Shown in pieces: positions 15,909 through 25,811 of a DNA stretch of 64,000 nt (position 1 is the first letter of the stretch; each line of letters starts with the position of its first letter). Position numbers and translations under genes: made by a program. Origin of the DNA: Burkholderia lata (GTDB taxonomy: Bacteria; Pseudomonadota; Gammaproteobacteria; Burkholderiales; Burkholderiaceae). The stretch spans positions 744,001-808,000 of the forward strand of contig NC_007510.1 of the NCBI RefSeq assembly GCF_000012945.1, written 5' to 3'. A model generated the notes under the pieces. It had not been told where the DNA came from and did no database searches. It saw only the letters and a list, made by a program, of their open reading frames with translations.

Positions 15909-17890
15909 TGGCCGCGCATGAAGAGGCGGTCGAGATCGTTCAGCGTGAGCTGATACCACGTCGGCCGGCCGTGATTGCACTGGTCCGCGCGTTCGGTCGC
16001 CTCCATCTGCCGCAGCAGTGCATTCATCTCGTCGAGCGTCAGGCGCCGGTTCGCACGTACCGCGTGATGGCAGGCGAGCGTACCGAGCAGTTCGTGCTGA
16101 CGCTCGGTGAGCACGCGAGAGCCGCCGAACGCGTGAAGATCGGCGAGCACCGCGCGCGCGAGCGACTGCAGGTCGGCATCCTTCAGCAACGCCGGGACCG
16201 CGCGGATCGCGAGCGTCGTCGGCGACAGTACCGCCAGGTCGAAGCCGAGCGATTCGAGCGTGTCGCGTTCTTCCTCGACCGTGCCGATCTCGACCGGCGT
16301 GGCCGTCATGGAGATCGGCAGCAGCAGCGCCTGCACGGCGACCGAGCGGTCGGCAAGCGCGTTCTTGAACTGTTCGTACAGGATCCGCTCGTGGGCTGCG
16401 TGCATGTCGACGATCACGAGGCCGTGCGCGTTCTGCGCGAGCACGTAGATGCCGTGGATCTGGCCGAGCGCGAAGCCGAGCGGCTGCTCGTCGTGAGCAG
16501 TGGCCGCGATCGGCGAAGCCAGGAAGCCCGGCAGCGGCGCAAGCGGCGCGTCGGCCGAATCGCGGGCGATGGTCGTCGTGCCGTCCGGCGTGCCCGCGCC
16601 CGTGTCCTTGCGGCCGAACAGCGCGTCATAGAGCGCGAGCGGCTGCGCGACGGGCAGCGTGCCCTGGGTCATCCGCGCCTGGCGCATCCAGGTGTTGCCC
16701 GACGATGACGACGACGACGGCGAGAAGCCGCTGCCGCCGATCGCGTTGCCCTGCTGGCTCTGGCCGAGCGGGGTGTCCAGAAACGAAGCGGGCCCGCGCG
16801 GCGCCGGTGAGAGTTGCGCGGCATGGCCGCCCGCCGTGGTCTCCGGCGACGCGCCCGCGTGGCGCGCCAGCGCGCGCTGGACCGCATGGAAAACATATTG
16901 GTGGATCGAGCGCGAATCGCGGAAACGCACCTCGATCTTCGACGGGTGCACGTTCACGTCGACGGCTTCGGGCGGCAGGTCGAGGAACAGCACGTAAGAC
17001 GGGTAGCGGTCGCCGTGCAGCACGTCCTCATAGGCAGCGCGCACCGCGTGCGTCAGCAGCTTGTCGCGCACGAAGCGGCCGTTGACGAAGAAGTATTGCT
17101 GGTCGGCGCGCCCGCGGCTCGCGGTCGGCAGGCCTGCGCAGCCGTAGACCGCAAGCGGGCCGGCCTGCTCGTCGAGCGGCAGGTGCGCGGTCGCGAAGCT
17201 GTCGCCGAGGATTTTCGCGACGCGCTGCGCGGGCTCGGTCGCATTCCAGTGCTCGACCGCCTTGCCGTTGTGCAGTACCGAGATCGCGACGTCCGGCCGC
17301 GCGAGCGCTGCGCGGCGGATCATTTCCAGGCAGTGTCCGAACTCGGTCTGCTCGCTCTTCAGGAACTTGCGGCGCGCGGGCGTATTGAAGTACAGCTCGC
17401 GGACCTCGATCGTCGTGCCGGTCGAGCCGGCGGCGGGGGACAGCACGCCCGTCTGCGCGTCGATCTTCATCGCATGCGCGGCATCGGCCGTCCGGCTCGT
17501 GATCGACATCTCGGCGACCGACGCGATCGACGCCAGCGCTTCGCCGCGGAACCCGAGCGTGGCGACTGCCTCGAGTTCCTCGAGCGAGCGGATCTTGCTG
17601 GTCGCGTGGCGCATCAGCGCGAGCGCCAGCTCGTCCGGCGGAATCCCGCAGCCGTCGTCGGTGATCGAGATGCGCTTGACGCCGCCTTCTTCCAGCACGA
17701 TGCGCAGCGTGCTGGCGCCGGCGTCCATCGCGTTCTCGAGCAGCTCCTTGACGACCGACGCCGGGCGTTCGACGACCTCGCCGGCGGCGATCTGGCTGAT
17801 CAGCTGGTCGGGCAGGGGCTGGATCGCGCGCAGCGGGCGCGGAGCAGGGGCGGGCGCGGCGCCCGCCGCCGTTTCGGTGATATCGGACAT
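15905..17890 (-). CDS. mutL: DNA mismatch repair protein MutL
   Basis: A 661-residue MutL. The N-terminal GHKL ATPase has [12 protein letters not shown] (motif I), DDGCGIP (motif II) and [13 protein letters not shown] (motif III). A proline/serine-rich linker of about 120 residues with a run of serines lies near 360-470. The C-terminal domain holds [12 protein letters not shown], which fits the D-x-H-A-x2-E-x4-E endonuclease pattern of MutL proteins from bacteria without MutH, so this MutL probably nicks DNA itself. It couples MutS mismatch recognition to strand removal. Confidence 0.98.
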   Translation of the reverse strand: MSDITETAAGAAPAPAPRPLRAIQPLPDQLISQIAAGEVVERPASVVKELLENAMDAGASTLRIVLEEGGVKRISITDDGCGIPPDELALALMRHATSKIRSLEELEAVATLGFRGEALASIASVAEMSITSRTADAAHAMKIDAQTGVLSPAAGSTGTTIEVRELYFNTPARRKFLKSEQTEFGHCLEMIRRAALARPDVAISVLHNGKAVEHWNATEPAQRVAKILGDSFATAHLPLDEQAGPLAVYGCAGLPTASRGRADQQYFFVNGRFVRDKLLTHAVRAAYEDVLHGDRYPSYVLFLDLPPEAVDVNVHPSKIEVRFRDSRSIHQYVFHAVQRALARHAGASPETTAGGHAAQLSPAPRGPASFLDTPLGQSQQGNAIGGSGFSPSSSSSSGNTWMRQARMTQGTLPVAQPLALYDALFGRKDTGAGTPDGTTTIARDSADAPLAPLPGFLASPIAATAHDEQPLGFALGQIHGIYVLAQNAHGLVIVDMHAAHERILYEQFKNALADRSVAVQALLLPISMTATPVEIGTVEEERDTLESLGFDLAVLSPTTLAIRAVPALLKDADLQSLARAVLADLHAFGGSRVLTERQHELLGTLACHHAVRANRRLTLDEMNALLRQMEATERADQCNHGRPTWYQLTLNDLDRLFMRGQ

Positions 17891-18063
17891 GGCCGAATTA
17901 TAGCGAGGCGGTGAATGCGTGCCGGGGCGACCGGCGGTTACGTTTTTTCACGGAGCCTTAAGGTAGTTTCGGTATCATGGGTTCGTTACACGCACCGCCT
18001 TGACCGGCGGGCGCTTCAGCCTTTTTCGGCCGTTCCGGCCCTTTCGCCATCGAGGAATCGCAT

Positions 18064-18747
18064 TTGGATACGCTGCTTCATTTCGTCAACCTTGTCCTGC
18101 ATATCGACGCTTTCCTCGGCGATTTCATCCGGCAGTACGGTGCGTGGGTCTATCTGGTGCTGTTCCTGATCGTGTTCTGCGAGACGGGGCTCGTCGTGTT
18201 CCCGTTCCTGCCCGGCGATTCGCTGCTGTTCATCGGCGGCGCGTTCGCGGCGACGGGCGAGATGAATGTCGGCCTGCTGATCGTGCTGCTGCTCGTCGCG
18301 GCGATTACCGGCAACACGGTGAACTACATGATCGGCCGCTGGGTCGGCCCGAAGGTGTTCAATACGCATATCCCGGTGCTCGAACGCTTCCTCGATCGCA
18401 CCGCGCTGCAGAAAACCCACTCGTTCTACGACAAGCACGGCGGCAAGACGATCGTGCTCGCGCGCTTCATCCCGGTCGTGCGTACGTTCGCGCCGTTCGT
18501 TGCGGGCGCGTCGTCGATGAGCGTCGCGCGCTTCCAGCTTTTCAACGTGATCGGTGCGCTGGTGTGGGTGCTGCTGCTCGTGCTGCTCGGCTATTTCTTC
18601 GGCAACATCCCGTTTATCCGCCAGTACCTGAACGTGATCGTGCTGGTCGGGATCGGCGCGGCGGTCGTGCCGGTCGCGCTCGGTGCGGTGTGGAAGCTGG
18701 TGCGCGGGCGGCAGTCGGATAATGCGCAGAAAACGGGCGGGCGTTGA
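18064..18747 (+). CDS. DedA family integral membrane protein
   Basis: A 227-residue inner-membrane protein of the DedA (SNARE-associated/VTT) family. Family hallmarks are the FCETGLVVFPFLPGDSLLF segment (about 40-60), GRWVGPKVF and the amphipathic ARFIPVVRTFAPFVAG motif (about 140-155), whose arginines are needed in this family. Members take part in lipid-carrier flipping (undecaprenyl phosphate or phosphatidylethanolamine) and proton balance; which lipid is not clear here. The start is TTG with a GAGGA site 7 bp upstream. Confidence 0.92.
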   Translation: MDTLLHFVNLVLHIDAFLGDFIRQYGAWVYLVLFLIVFCETGLVVFPFLPGDSLLFIGGAFAATGEMNVGLLIVLLLVAAITGNTVNYMIGRWVGPKVFNTHIPVLERFLDRTALQKTHSFYDKHGGKTIVLARFIPVVRTFAPFVAGASSMSVARFQLFNVIGALVWVLLLVLLGYFFGNIPFIRQYLNVIVLVGIGAAVVPVALGAVWKLVRGRQSDNAQKTGGR

Positions 18748-18780
18748 GCGGGAGCGTTTCGTTTTCTTCGCGGTGCAATA

Positions 18781-18811
18781 AAAAAGCGTGGCAGGTGCCA
18801 CGCTTTTTTTT
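18781..18811. terminator. Bidirectional terminator between dedA and mscS
   Basis: AAAAAGCGTGGCA (18781-18793) and its perfect complement (18796-18808) with a 2-nt GG spacer (the effective loop is larger), flanked by A- and T-runs, between convergent genes. Confidence 0.9.
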
Positions 18812-18826
18812 CGTCCGGTGCCGCCG

Positions 18827-19639
18827 TTACGCGTTGCGATGCGAGATCGGGGTTTCGGGCGTCGGGTATTGCGCGTCGCGGAACGTCTCGATGATCACGC
18901 GGTTGGTGTCGCAGTACACCTGCCAGTAGTTTTCGGGGGCCGTGGACGGGCGCACGAACAGCAGCGGGCCTTCCGGCGTGAACTGCAGCACGCCGACGTC
19001 CGGCGCCGGGGTGGTCAGCACGTTCGGGATCTGCTGGATCGACGACTTCAGGCGGTTGATTGCGTCGACTGCATCGACGCCGTTCGCGATCTTCGCGGTC
19101 AGGTCGACGCGACGATACGACGTTGCGCTGTAGTTGGCGATGTTGTCCGAGAAGATCTTGTTGTTGCCGACGATCGTCACGATGTTGTCGGGCGTGATGA
19201 TCGTCGTGCCGAACAGGCCGAGCTCCTTGACCGTGCCCGTGACGCCGCCCGCATTGATCACGTCGCCGATCTTGAACGGGCGCAGCACCTGCATGAACAC
19301 GCCTGCGGCGAAATGCGCGAGCAGGCCGCCCCAGGCGGTACCGATCGCGAGGCCGAGGCCGGCGAGCAGGGCGGCGAACGAGGTCGTCTGCACGCCGAAG
19401 ATCTGCAGGATCGCGAGGATCAGCAGGACCGTCAGCAGCACGCTGACGACGGAGGTCAGGTAGTCGGTCAGTGTCGGGTCGACTTTGCCGCTGCGGCGGA
19501 CGACCTTGCCGAGCAGACGCGTGCCGATGCGGATCGCCCAGCGGCCGATGAACCACAATACGATCGCGGCGAGGAGGTTGAGGCCGAAGTCGAGACCGCG
19601 GGTCATCAGGAATTGCTGGGCTGTGGCGAGATCGATCAT
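18827..19639 (-). CDS. Small-conductance mechanosensitive channel (MscS family)
   Basis: A 270-residue MscS-type channel. Three N-terminal membrane helices end in the pore helix ALLAGLGLAIGTAWGGLLAHFAAG (about 90-115) with the alternating glycine/alanine pattern of MscS TM3, followed by the beta-domain start RPFKIGDVI and the ITPDNIVTIVGNNKI segment. It would open on membrane tension during osmotic downshift. Length is close to E. coli MscS (286). The 198-bp spacer to manC holds a terminator and nothing else I recognise. Confidence 0.95.
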   Translation of the reverse strand: MIDLATAQQFLMTRGLDFGLNLLAAIVLWFIGRWAIRIGTRLLGKVVRRSGKVDPTLTDYLTSVVSVLLTVLLILAILQIFGVQTTSFAALLAGLGLAIGTAWGGLLAHFAAGVFMQVLRPFKIGDVINAGGVTGTVKELGLFGTTIITPDNIVTIVGNNKIFSDNIANYSATSYRRVDLTAKIANGVDAVDAINRLKSSIQQIPNVLTTPAPDVGVLQFTPEGPLLFVRPSTAPENYWQVYCDTNRVIIETFRDAQYPTPETPISHRNA

Positions 19640-19751
19640 GCGTTCTCCGAAGTCAAGGGTAGAAAGGGCGGCGCATGCACCGGGTGGGTGGCGCTTTTAT
19701 AACCTGAGCTGGGAGGGGCGGCAACCTGCCTGACACTGCTTGACGTAATGG

Positions 19752-19784
19752 AAAACGGGCAGGACGCGTGTGCGTGCTGCCCGT
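19752..19784 (-). terminator. Intrinsic terminator downstream of manC
   Basis: ACGGGCAG (19755-19762) and CTGCCCGT (19777-19784) enclose a second 4-bp stem ACGC/GCGT. Read on the minus strand it ends in TTTT. It lies 53 bp after the manC stop and closes the manC transcript. Confidence 0.7.
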
Positions 19785-19837
19785 CTGGTGCCTCGGATCG
19801 ACGCCGATTGCGGCGCACGACCCGGAAGTTGTCGTAT

Positions 19838-21265
19838 TTACGATGCCGCGCGGCCGTAGGTGTCTTCGAAGCGGACGATGTCGTCTTCGCCAAGATACGC
19901 GCCCGACTGGACTTCGATCAGTTCGAGCGGGATCTTGCCGGGGTTCGTCAACCGGTGGGTCGCACCGAGCGGAATGTAGGTCGACTGGTTTTCGGTCAGC
20001 ATGATTTCCTTGTCGCCGTTCGTGACCATTGCGGTGCCCTTCACGACGATCCAGTGCTCGGCGCGATGGTGGTGCATCTGCAGGCTCAACTGCGCGCCGG
20101 GGTTCACGATGATGCGCTTGACCTGGAAGCGATCGCCCTGGTCGATACCCTCGTATGAACCCCACGGGCGGACGACGCGGCGATGCGTAACCGATTCGTG
20201 GCGACCGGAAGCGTTCAGCCACTCGACGATCTTCTTGACGTCCTGGGCTTTATCGCGATGCGCGACCAGCACGGCATCGGCGGTTTCCACGATCACGATG
20301 TCGTCGAGGCCGATTGCCGCAACCATCCGGTGTTCCGCGCGGATATACGAGTTCGTCACGGCATCGGTGAAGATGTCGCCGATGAGCGCGTTGCCTTGCT
20401 CGTCGGCGTCAGCGATGTCCGCAAGCGCGCTCCACGAGCCGATGTCGTTCCAGCCGAGGTCCGCCGCCGCAACGACAGCGGCGCGTTCGGTCTTTTCCAT
20501 CACCGCATAGTCAATCGAGACATTCGGGCAGGCTGCGAATACGTCCGCGTCGAGACGGACGAAGTCGTTGTCACGCTTGGCGGATTCGAATGCGAGTTCT
20601 GCCTGACGGGCGATCTCCGGTGCATGGCGACGCAGTTCTTCCATGTACGTGGACGCCTTCAGCATGAACATGCCGCTGTTCCAGGAGTAGTTGCCGTCGC
20701 TGACGAAGCGCTCGGCTGTCGGTGCGTCGGGCTTTTCGACAAACGCGTCAACCTTGTAGACCTGCTTGCCGTCCGCGATGGCCGGGCCGCGGCGGATGTA
20801 GCCGAAGCCGGTGTGTGCTTCCGTCGGTGTGATGCCGAACGTGACGAGGTACTGGTCTGCTGCGATGGCCGCTGCCTCGGTGGCTGCAGCGATGAATGCC
20901 GGCTCGTTGAGGATCACGTGGTCCGACGGCAGCACCAGCAGCAGTGCGTCGAGCGATTCGTGCAGGGCGAGCAGCGCGGCGATCGCGATTGCGGGCGCGG
21001 TGTTGCGGCCTACCGGCTCGAGCACGATCGACGACGGCGTGATGTTGACCTGGCGGAGTTGTTCTGCGACCAGGAAACGCTGTTCGTTGTTGGTGAGGAC
21101 GATGGGGGCTGCGGCGCCCGGAATGTGCTGGAGACGAGCCGCCGTCTGCTGGACGAGCGTCCGATCGCCTGTCAGCTTCAGGTACTGCTTGGGATAACCG
21201 CCACGCGACATCGGCCAAAGGCGCGTGCCGCTGCCACCACACAGAATTACCGGATGAATGTTCAT
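19838..21265 (-). CDS. manC: Mannose-1-phosphate guanylyltransferase / mannose-6-phosphate isomerase
   Basis: A 475-residue bifunctional type II PMI-GMP. The N-terminal pyrophosphorylase signature is ILCGGSGTRLWPMSRGGYPKQ (about 5-25), with FVEKPD at mid-length. The C-terminal cupin isomerase domain has RPWGSYEGID and QMHHHRAEHWIVVKGTA, with metal-binding histidines. It makes GDP-mannose, the donor for the capsule. The ATG at 21265 places the signature at the N-terminus; the longer frame adds 31 non-family residues. It is the first gene of the capsule locus and is probably co-transcribed with wcbA upstream of it (164 bp apart). Confidence 0.97.
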   Translation of the reverse strand: MNIHPVILCGGSGTRLWPMSRGGYPKQYLKLTGDRTLVQQTAARLQHIPGAAAPIVLTNNEQRFLVAEQLRQVNITPSSIVLEPVGRNTAPAIAIAALLALHESLDALLLVLPSDHVILNEPAFIAAATEAAAIAADQYLVTFGITPTEAHTGFGYIRRGPAIADGKQVYKVDAFVEKPDAPTAERFVSDGNYSWNSGMFMLKASTYMEELRRHAPEIARQAELAFESAKRDNDFVRLDADVFAACPNVSIDYAVMEKTERAAVVAAADLGWNDIGSWSALADIADADEQGNALIGDIFTDAVTNSYIRAEHRMVAAIGLDDIVIVETADAVLVAHRDKAQDVKKIVEWLNASGRHESVTHRRVVRPWGSYEGIDQGDRFQVKRIIVNPGAQLSLQMHHHRAEHWIVVKGTAMVTNGDKEIMLTENQSTYIPLGATHRLTNPGKIPLELIEVQSGAYLGEDDIVRFEDTYGRAAS

Positions 21266-21429
21266 GGAGAAAGATCCTGAGTTGCCGATGCATGGCGCGT
21301 TCAGTTGCGCCAACGTCTTGATTAAATCTTGTAAGTTATTAAAAGAAAGCGTCGCCAATATTGAGCGCGCGATGTGTCTGTACTGATCGAGGATCGTAAA
21401 TTCTACGGCGATACCTCATTTTCTCACAC

Positions 21430-23280
21430 TCATTGACTGCAACGCCATGCGAGGTGCTGGAGTCCATTCCTGCTCCAACGAATTGCTTTTAGAAGTGGGC
21501 GCAAACGATTACCTCGAATTTTCACGAGTGGGCGTTTCGCAGGTATCGCCAATTTTCGAACGATGGCTTCGGGCGATGTAAACAGATGAAGAGTCCAATC
21601 CCAATAGATCGGGTAGCGCAGCAATACACCTGCCGTCAGCATATCGAGCGAGAGCTTGCGATCGCGCCAAGGTGGTGCGAGCGCATCGTGTGTCAACCCC
21701 CAGCCTGCATAAAAGGGCAGTCCATATGTGAAGACAGCTTTCCGGCGAATCAACGCTTCAAAACCAGACAGCGAAGAAAGCGTGTGCACTTCATCCGCTA
21801 TCTCAATCAGCGAAATCAGATCAGAGTCCTGCTCCATCACGTCGGCGAGAGCTGCCGCTTCTATTAAGCCGCGGCGATTGCCCGACAGGACGTCAGGATG
21901 GGGTTTATAGACAATAAATGCGTCCGGGTTGTGGGCGCGTACCGTTCGCAGCAATTCTTCGGTTGTCGTGATGCCGCGCGTACCGAGTCGAATCGACGCG
22001 TCGTCTGCGACCTGTCCCGGCACGAGCACAACGCGCTTGCCCGGCGGCGCGTGCCAAGCCGGCTTGCGGCGACCGAGATTGTACTTTGTCAACCCTAGGC
22101 GGGTGATCTCGTTGCGCAATGCGTCAGCCCGCGCGAGTTCAGTTTCATTGAAATCCGTTTCGTTCAGGATCACCGTCAGGTCGCTCGGGCGGCTCGGGTC
22201 GAAATAGAGGCCGCGCCGGTCGATTATCTGGCTGCATGGAGCGACGTGGTCTGAGCCGAGGCCGATCGAGTGCAGGAAGCCGTCCTCGATACGGACGGCC
22301 GGTGTGTCGGGTGGCAAGCCCTCTGTACTACGCGCACCCCAAAATGCGGCATGCTCTCCTTCCGCAAGCTTGCTTGCGTCATCCGTCCAGCGCAGTGTTC
22401 CGCCACCGGCCGTCAGGAAAGGAGTAGCGAAGGGTCGTTTCCACCACTGGAAACGGATGCCTGCTACGTGGCGTATATCGGCGAAGCGTAATACGGTTGC
22501 GCGATGAGCTTCGATTGCGTCAAGGAGTGCTTCGAGCGAATCGGATGTCTTTCCTGCAGGGGCGAGATGACGGGAAAGGCGTATGAACACAACTTCGAAC
22601 AATGATTCCAGAGTCGCGTGCGATTGCCTTGCCGGCTGGGGCGCATCGTCGTGCGTCAATCCCCAGCCAGCGTAGTACGGCATACCGAATACATGTACCG
22701 GGACGCCACAAAGCAACGCTTGCATCCCTTCAACTGCGGAGAGCGTATAGACGTGGTCGAAATACGGGAGGGAAGCGCAGAGTGACTCGCTTGTGTCGAT
22801 GTATCGATTCGAACCGCGGATTCCTGGATGGGACGACGAAAGCCATTCTCCTGAACTCGATATGCCACTACGGGCGAACCAAATTTCTGCCTCTGGTTGC
22901 TCGCGGTGCACTGCGGCCAGCATTCGGGAAAACTGCCTTTCCCTTTCTCTGCGCGGTGCCTGCAAATAGACGGATGCGGGCTCGTCGAGCACCAGCACTC
23001 GCTGTGCGGTGCCGCGCTCGAGCAAGCCGAGCGGAATACGCGTGGCGCAGCTCGATGGATCGAATACGTTGGCGGCACGGAATCGCTCCACGAGCCGCGT
23101 GATATTCAATGCCGAGCCGATTGCGGATAAGGTCGCGAGTTCGGCATCGATGCGGCCGATCCATCCATCGGCCGTTTCAGATTCGAGGGAAGTGGTGAAC
23201 CACGAGAGCGCCGGCCCTTTTTTGCGTGGCATGATGCCATTCGGCCAAGAGTGCGTATGGATCGTCGGTGAACGTGACAT
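21430..23280 (-). CDS. wcbA: Capsule polysaccharide assembly protein, KpsC type (beta-Kdo transferase)
   Basis: A 616-residue KpsC-family protein with two tandem copies of the family domain: each ends in the tell-tale YYAGWGLTHD or FYAGWGLTHD after a VHTLSS/VYTLSA-type segment (about residues 190-220 and 520-545). Between them is IEDGFLHSIGLG, the KpsC/KpsS hallmark. In E. coli group 2 capsules KpsC adds beta-Kdo residues to lysophosphatidylglycerol to start the capsule linker, working with KpsS. The first copy looks diverged. Start at 23280 is 8 bp after the wcbB stop; an in-frame ATG 21 codons upstream overlaps wcbB. Gene name follows B. pseudomallei capsule I. Confidence 0.9.
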   Translation of the reverse strand: MSRSPTIHTHSWPNGIMPRKKGPALSWFTTSLESETADGWIGRIDAELATLSAIGSALNITRLVERFRAANVFDPSSCATRIPLGLLERGTAQRVLVLDEPASVYLQAPRRERERQFSRMLAAVHREQPEAEIWFARSGISSSGEWLSSSHPGIRGSNRYIDTSESLCASLPYFDHVYTLSAVEGMQALLCGVPVHVFGMPYYAGWGLTHDDAPQPARQSHATLESLFEVVFIRLSRHLAPAGKTSDSLEALLDAIEAHRATVLRFADIRHVAGIRFQWWKRPFATPFLTAGGGTLRWTDDASKLAEGEHAAFWGARSTEGLPPDTPAVRIEDGFLHSIGLGSDHVAPCSQIIDRRGLYFDPSRPSDLTVILNETDFNETELARADALRNEITRLGLTKYNLGRRKPAWHAPPGKRVVLVPGQVADDASIRLGTRGITTTEELLRTVRAHNPDAFIVYKPHPDVLSGNRRGLIEAAALADVMEQDSDLISLIEIADEVHTLSSLSGFEALIRRKAVFTYGLPFYAGWGLTHDALAPPWRDRKLSLDMLTAGVLLRYPIYWDWTLHLFTSPEAIVRKLAIPAKRPLVKIRGNRLRPLLKAIRWSRNGLQHLAWRCSQ

Positions 23281-23288
23281 GCAAGCGC

Positions 23289-24440
23289 TTACGGGGCCAA
23301 GGTTTCCAGGAACCGATCGACATGTTCGAAATGTGTCTGCCAAGTTGGGACTTGGAAGCGGGCCATGCGCGTGAGCTGGGCCTTGCGATCGGTGCTGTCA
23401 GGATGTGCGAATGCGCGGATACGTGTGATCCAGCCCGGACCGTCAAGCGGATCCAGATAGTCTGGAATATCGCCCGCGATCTCTTGAAACACACGAAGGT
23501 CGCTGGCCAATACAGGGACGCCAAGCGTCAGCGCCTCGACGAGGGGCATCCCGTAGCCTTCAACAAAGGATGGGAACAACAGTGCACGCGCGTGCAACAG
23601 CCACGCGCGCAGGCGCTCGTCCGTGCAGTCGGCCTCTTCAATGACGGCTCCGCGAATTGGCTCGCAGCGCTCCAGCATGTCCACGACGTTTTCGCATTCC
23701 CATCCGCGGCGGCCGACGATGACGAGCTTTGGGGCGTGTTCGCCGAGTGCTTCAACGAGTCGCCGCCAGATGTGCAGCATGAACCAGTGATTCTTGCGCG
23801 GCTCGATTGTGCCGAGCATCACGAAATACGGATGATCGAGCGGGCGTGGCAAATTTTCGCGTGATGTGATGCCAGGGGCGAGACGGGCGACGACGCTGGG
23901 GGGCGAGGGTAAGCCTGCGCGCCGTGCTTCCGCGCCCAGCGCATCAAGTGTGTCTTGCGAATTCGCTATCAGGCCATCCGCGTGACGTAATGCTGTATGT
24001 ATGCGCTGCCGATGTGCATCGTCGATGCCGGGGCGGCAATATTCGGCGTGCGTGAGCGGAATCAGGTCGTGCACCATAAAAACGGAGCGAATGTTACGGC
24101 GTTGCAGCGCACGATAATAGCGGAGGTGCTCCATGCCATTGTGACTTGTATGCAACAGTACCGCCCGTTCGAAGCGTTCGCGGTGCGGAGTCAAGACGCT
24201 GCGAGCAACCAGCGCTCGGATGGCCGCGCGGCTGGGCACCGGCCCGCGGAGCATGTTGAAAGCGCGCTCCGATTCCTTTTGGGTAAGCGTTTTGGAATAG
24301 CCAAGTTCACTCAGAATAGCGCGGGCCTGAGAATGGTATCGCTCAACATACGCAAGGCCGACGCGATCCACGCCTGTCGGGTGCAAGCCGTTGGCCAGAC
24401 GGGAAAGCAGGCGGGAGATGTCGAGGAAGATGTTTAACAC
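23289..24440 (-). CDS. wcbB: Glycosyltransferase family 4, WcbB-like
   Basis: A protein of about 383 residues with GT-B fold. The first Rossmann domain holds VFMVHDLIPLTH; the second holds MLGTIEPRKNHW and the donor-binding SFVEGYGMPLVEALTLGVPVLASD, whose E-x7-E pair is the GT4 hallmark. It should transfer a sugar from a nucleotide donor to the capsule chain in the cytoplasm. Start: I use GTG at 24440, giving an N-terminus (LNIFLDISRLL) typical of this subgroup. The frame is open to a TTG at 24587, which would overlap wcbC on the other strand. Neither has a good ribosome site. Position next to the KpsC gene matches wcbB. Confidence 0.85.
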   Translation of the reverse strand: MLNIFLDISRLLSRLANGLHPTGVDRVGLAYVERYHSQARAILSELGYSKTLTQKESERAFNMLRGPVPSRAAIRALVARSVLTPHRERFERAVLLHTSHNGMEHLRYYRALQRRNIRSVFMVHDLIPLTHAEYCRPGIDDAHRQRIHTALRHADGLIANSQDTLDALGAEARRAGLPSPPSVVARLAPGITSRENLPRPLDHPYFVMLGTIEPRKNHWFMLHIWRRLVEALGEHAPKLVIVGRRGWECENVVDMLERCEPIRGAVIEEADCTDERLRAWLLHARALLFPSFVEGYGMPLVEALTLGVPVLASDLRVFQEIAGDIPDYLDPLDGPGWITRIRAFAHPDSTDRKAQLTRMARFQVPTWQTHFEHVDRFLETLAP

Positions 24441-24590
24441 GCGCGTAATTTTCTTGTGGGCGGCATCATTACGTGCCCGAGCGATTCGCGGCAGAGGGGG
24501 CGTGGATCCCTGCCGATAAAACGCATATTTGATTCTACATCGTGCGACAATCCATGCCGCGTTTGAATGACGGGATTGGATCAGCAAAAA

Positions 24591-25763
24591 ATGTCAATTT
24601 TATACCGCAGTACGTGGGTGACCATTATTGTTGGTGGCGTAATTGCGTTGAGCGCCTGCTCGACGGTGCCAACCTCGGGACCCAGCCGCTCTCAGATCAA
24701 CAGTGCTGGTGCACAGAGTAATCCTGATGGGATCCAGGTTGTCGACGTAACCGACGAGGTCGCCAGAAAGCTATACGCCGAGCGCGGCCGCACGGATTTT
24801 TCCGCGATATTGGGAAGCGACACCGCCTTCCGCCAGCAGCTTGGCGTGGGCGATGGCGTGGAAATCTCGATTTGGGAGGCGCCGCCTGCGACGTTGTTCG
24901 GCGGCGGTGCTGCTGAAACTTCGGTAACTAGCGCGCCAAGCGGTGCGCGTGTGACCACGCTGCCGGCACAAGTGGTGGATGGCGACGGCAATATCAACGT
25001 GCCGTTCGTCGGAGCAGTGAGGGCCGCGGGCCGTACGCCGACGCAACTGCAGAACTACATCGTCTCGCAACTCAAGAACAAGGCGCATGACCCGCAGGTG
25101 CTGGTCCGGCTTGCAAAGAACGAAACGTCGTATGTGACAGTTGTCGGAGACGTACCTGGGAGCACCCGCATGCAATTGAGCGCGCGTGGCGAGCGATTGC
25201 TGGATGCTCTGGCTGCTGCGGGGGGCGTACGTCAGCCGATCGACAAGATCACGCTTCAGGTAACGCGCGGAAATACCGTTGCGTCACTGCCACTGGAATC
25301 GGTGATTCGCAACCCGCGCGAAAATGTGCCGTTGCGTGCGGGAGATGTTGTGACGGTGTTGTTCCAACCGTACAGCTTTACAGCGCTCGGAGCGACGGGC
25401 AAGAACGAAGAGGTCAATTTCGAGGCCCAAGGGATAACGTTGGCCCAAGCGTTGGGGCGCTCCGGGGGGCTTCAGGATTCTCGTTCGGACGCTCAAGGCG
25501 TGTTCGTTTTCCGCCTGGAAAATGCCAGTGCGCTCAATTGGCCGAATCAACCCGTGCGTACGACGGTTGATGGCAAAGTCCCGGTCATCTATCGCATCAA
25601 TCTGCGAGATCCGAATTCGTTTTTTGTGGCGCAGAGCTTCATGATGGATAACAAGGACTTGTTGTATGTGTCGAATGCGCCGGTGACGGAGATCCAGAAG
25701 GTATTGAACTTGGTGTTCTCGGTGGCCTATCCAGTTGTCACTGGTGTGCAAACATTTAAGTAA
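24591..25763 (+). CDS. wcbC: Capsule polysaccharide export outer-membrane lipoprotein (Wza/KpsD/BexD type)
   Basis: About 390 residues. A type II signal peptide ends in the lipobox LSAC (C23), so it should be an outer-membrane lipoprotein. The polysaccharide export domain starts near LGVGDGVEISIWE and continues with NINVPFVGAVRAAGRTPTQL; SLBB-type beta-grasp repeats follow (VTVVGDV, LLDALAAAGGV). It would form the channel through which the capsule leaves. I take the second ATG (24591), as it puts the hydrophobic signal at the N-terminus; the ATG at 24567 adds eight residues. It is divergent from wcbB, with 150 bp between, which should hold the promoters of both arms of the locus. Confidence 0.92.
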   Translation: MSILYRSTWVTIIVGGVIALSACSTVPTSGPSRSQINSAGAQSNPDGIQVVDVTDEVARKLYAERGRTDFSAILGSDTAFRQQLGVGDGVEISIWEAPPATLFGGGAAETSVTSAPSGARVTTLPAQVVDGDGNINVPFVGAVRAAGRTPTQLQNYIVSQLKNKAHDPQVLVRLAKNETSYVTVVGDVPGSTRMQLSARGERLLDALAAAGGVRQPIDKITLQVTRGNTVASLPLESVIRNPRENVPLRAGDVVTVLFQPYSFTALGATGKNEEVNFEAQGITLAQALGRSGGLQDSRSDAQGVFVFRLENASALNWPNQPVRTTVDGKVPVIYRINLRDPNSFFVAQSFMMDNKDLLYVSNAPVTEIQKVLNLVFSVAYPVVTGVQTFK

Positions 25764-25811
25764 TACGTTCGATCCTGATAAGATCGTGTGTATGGCAATA
25801 GCAAGGTGAGC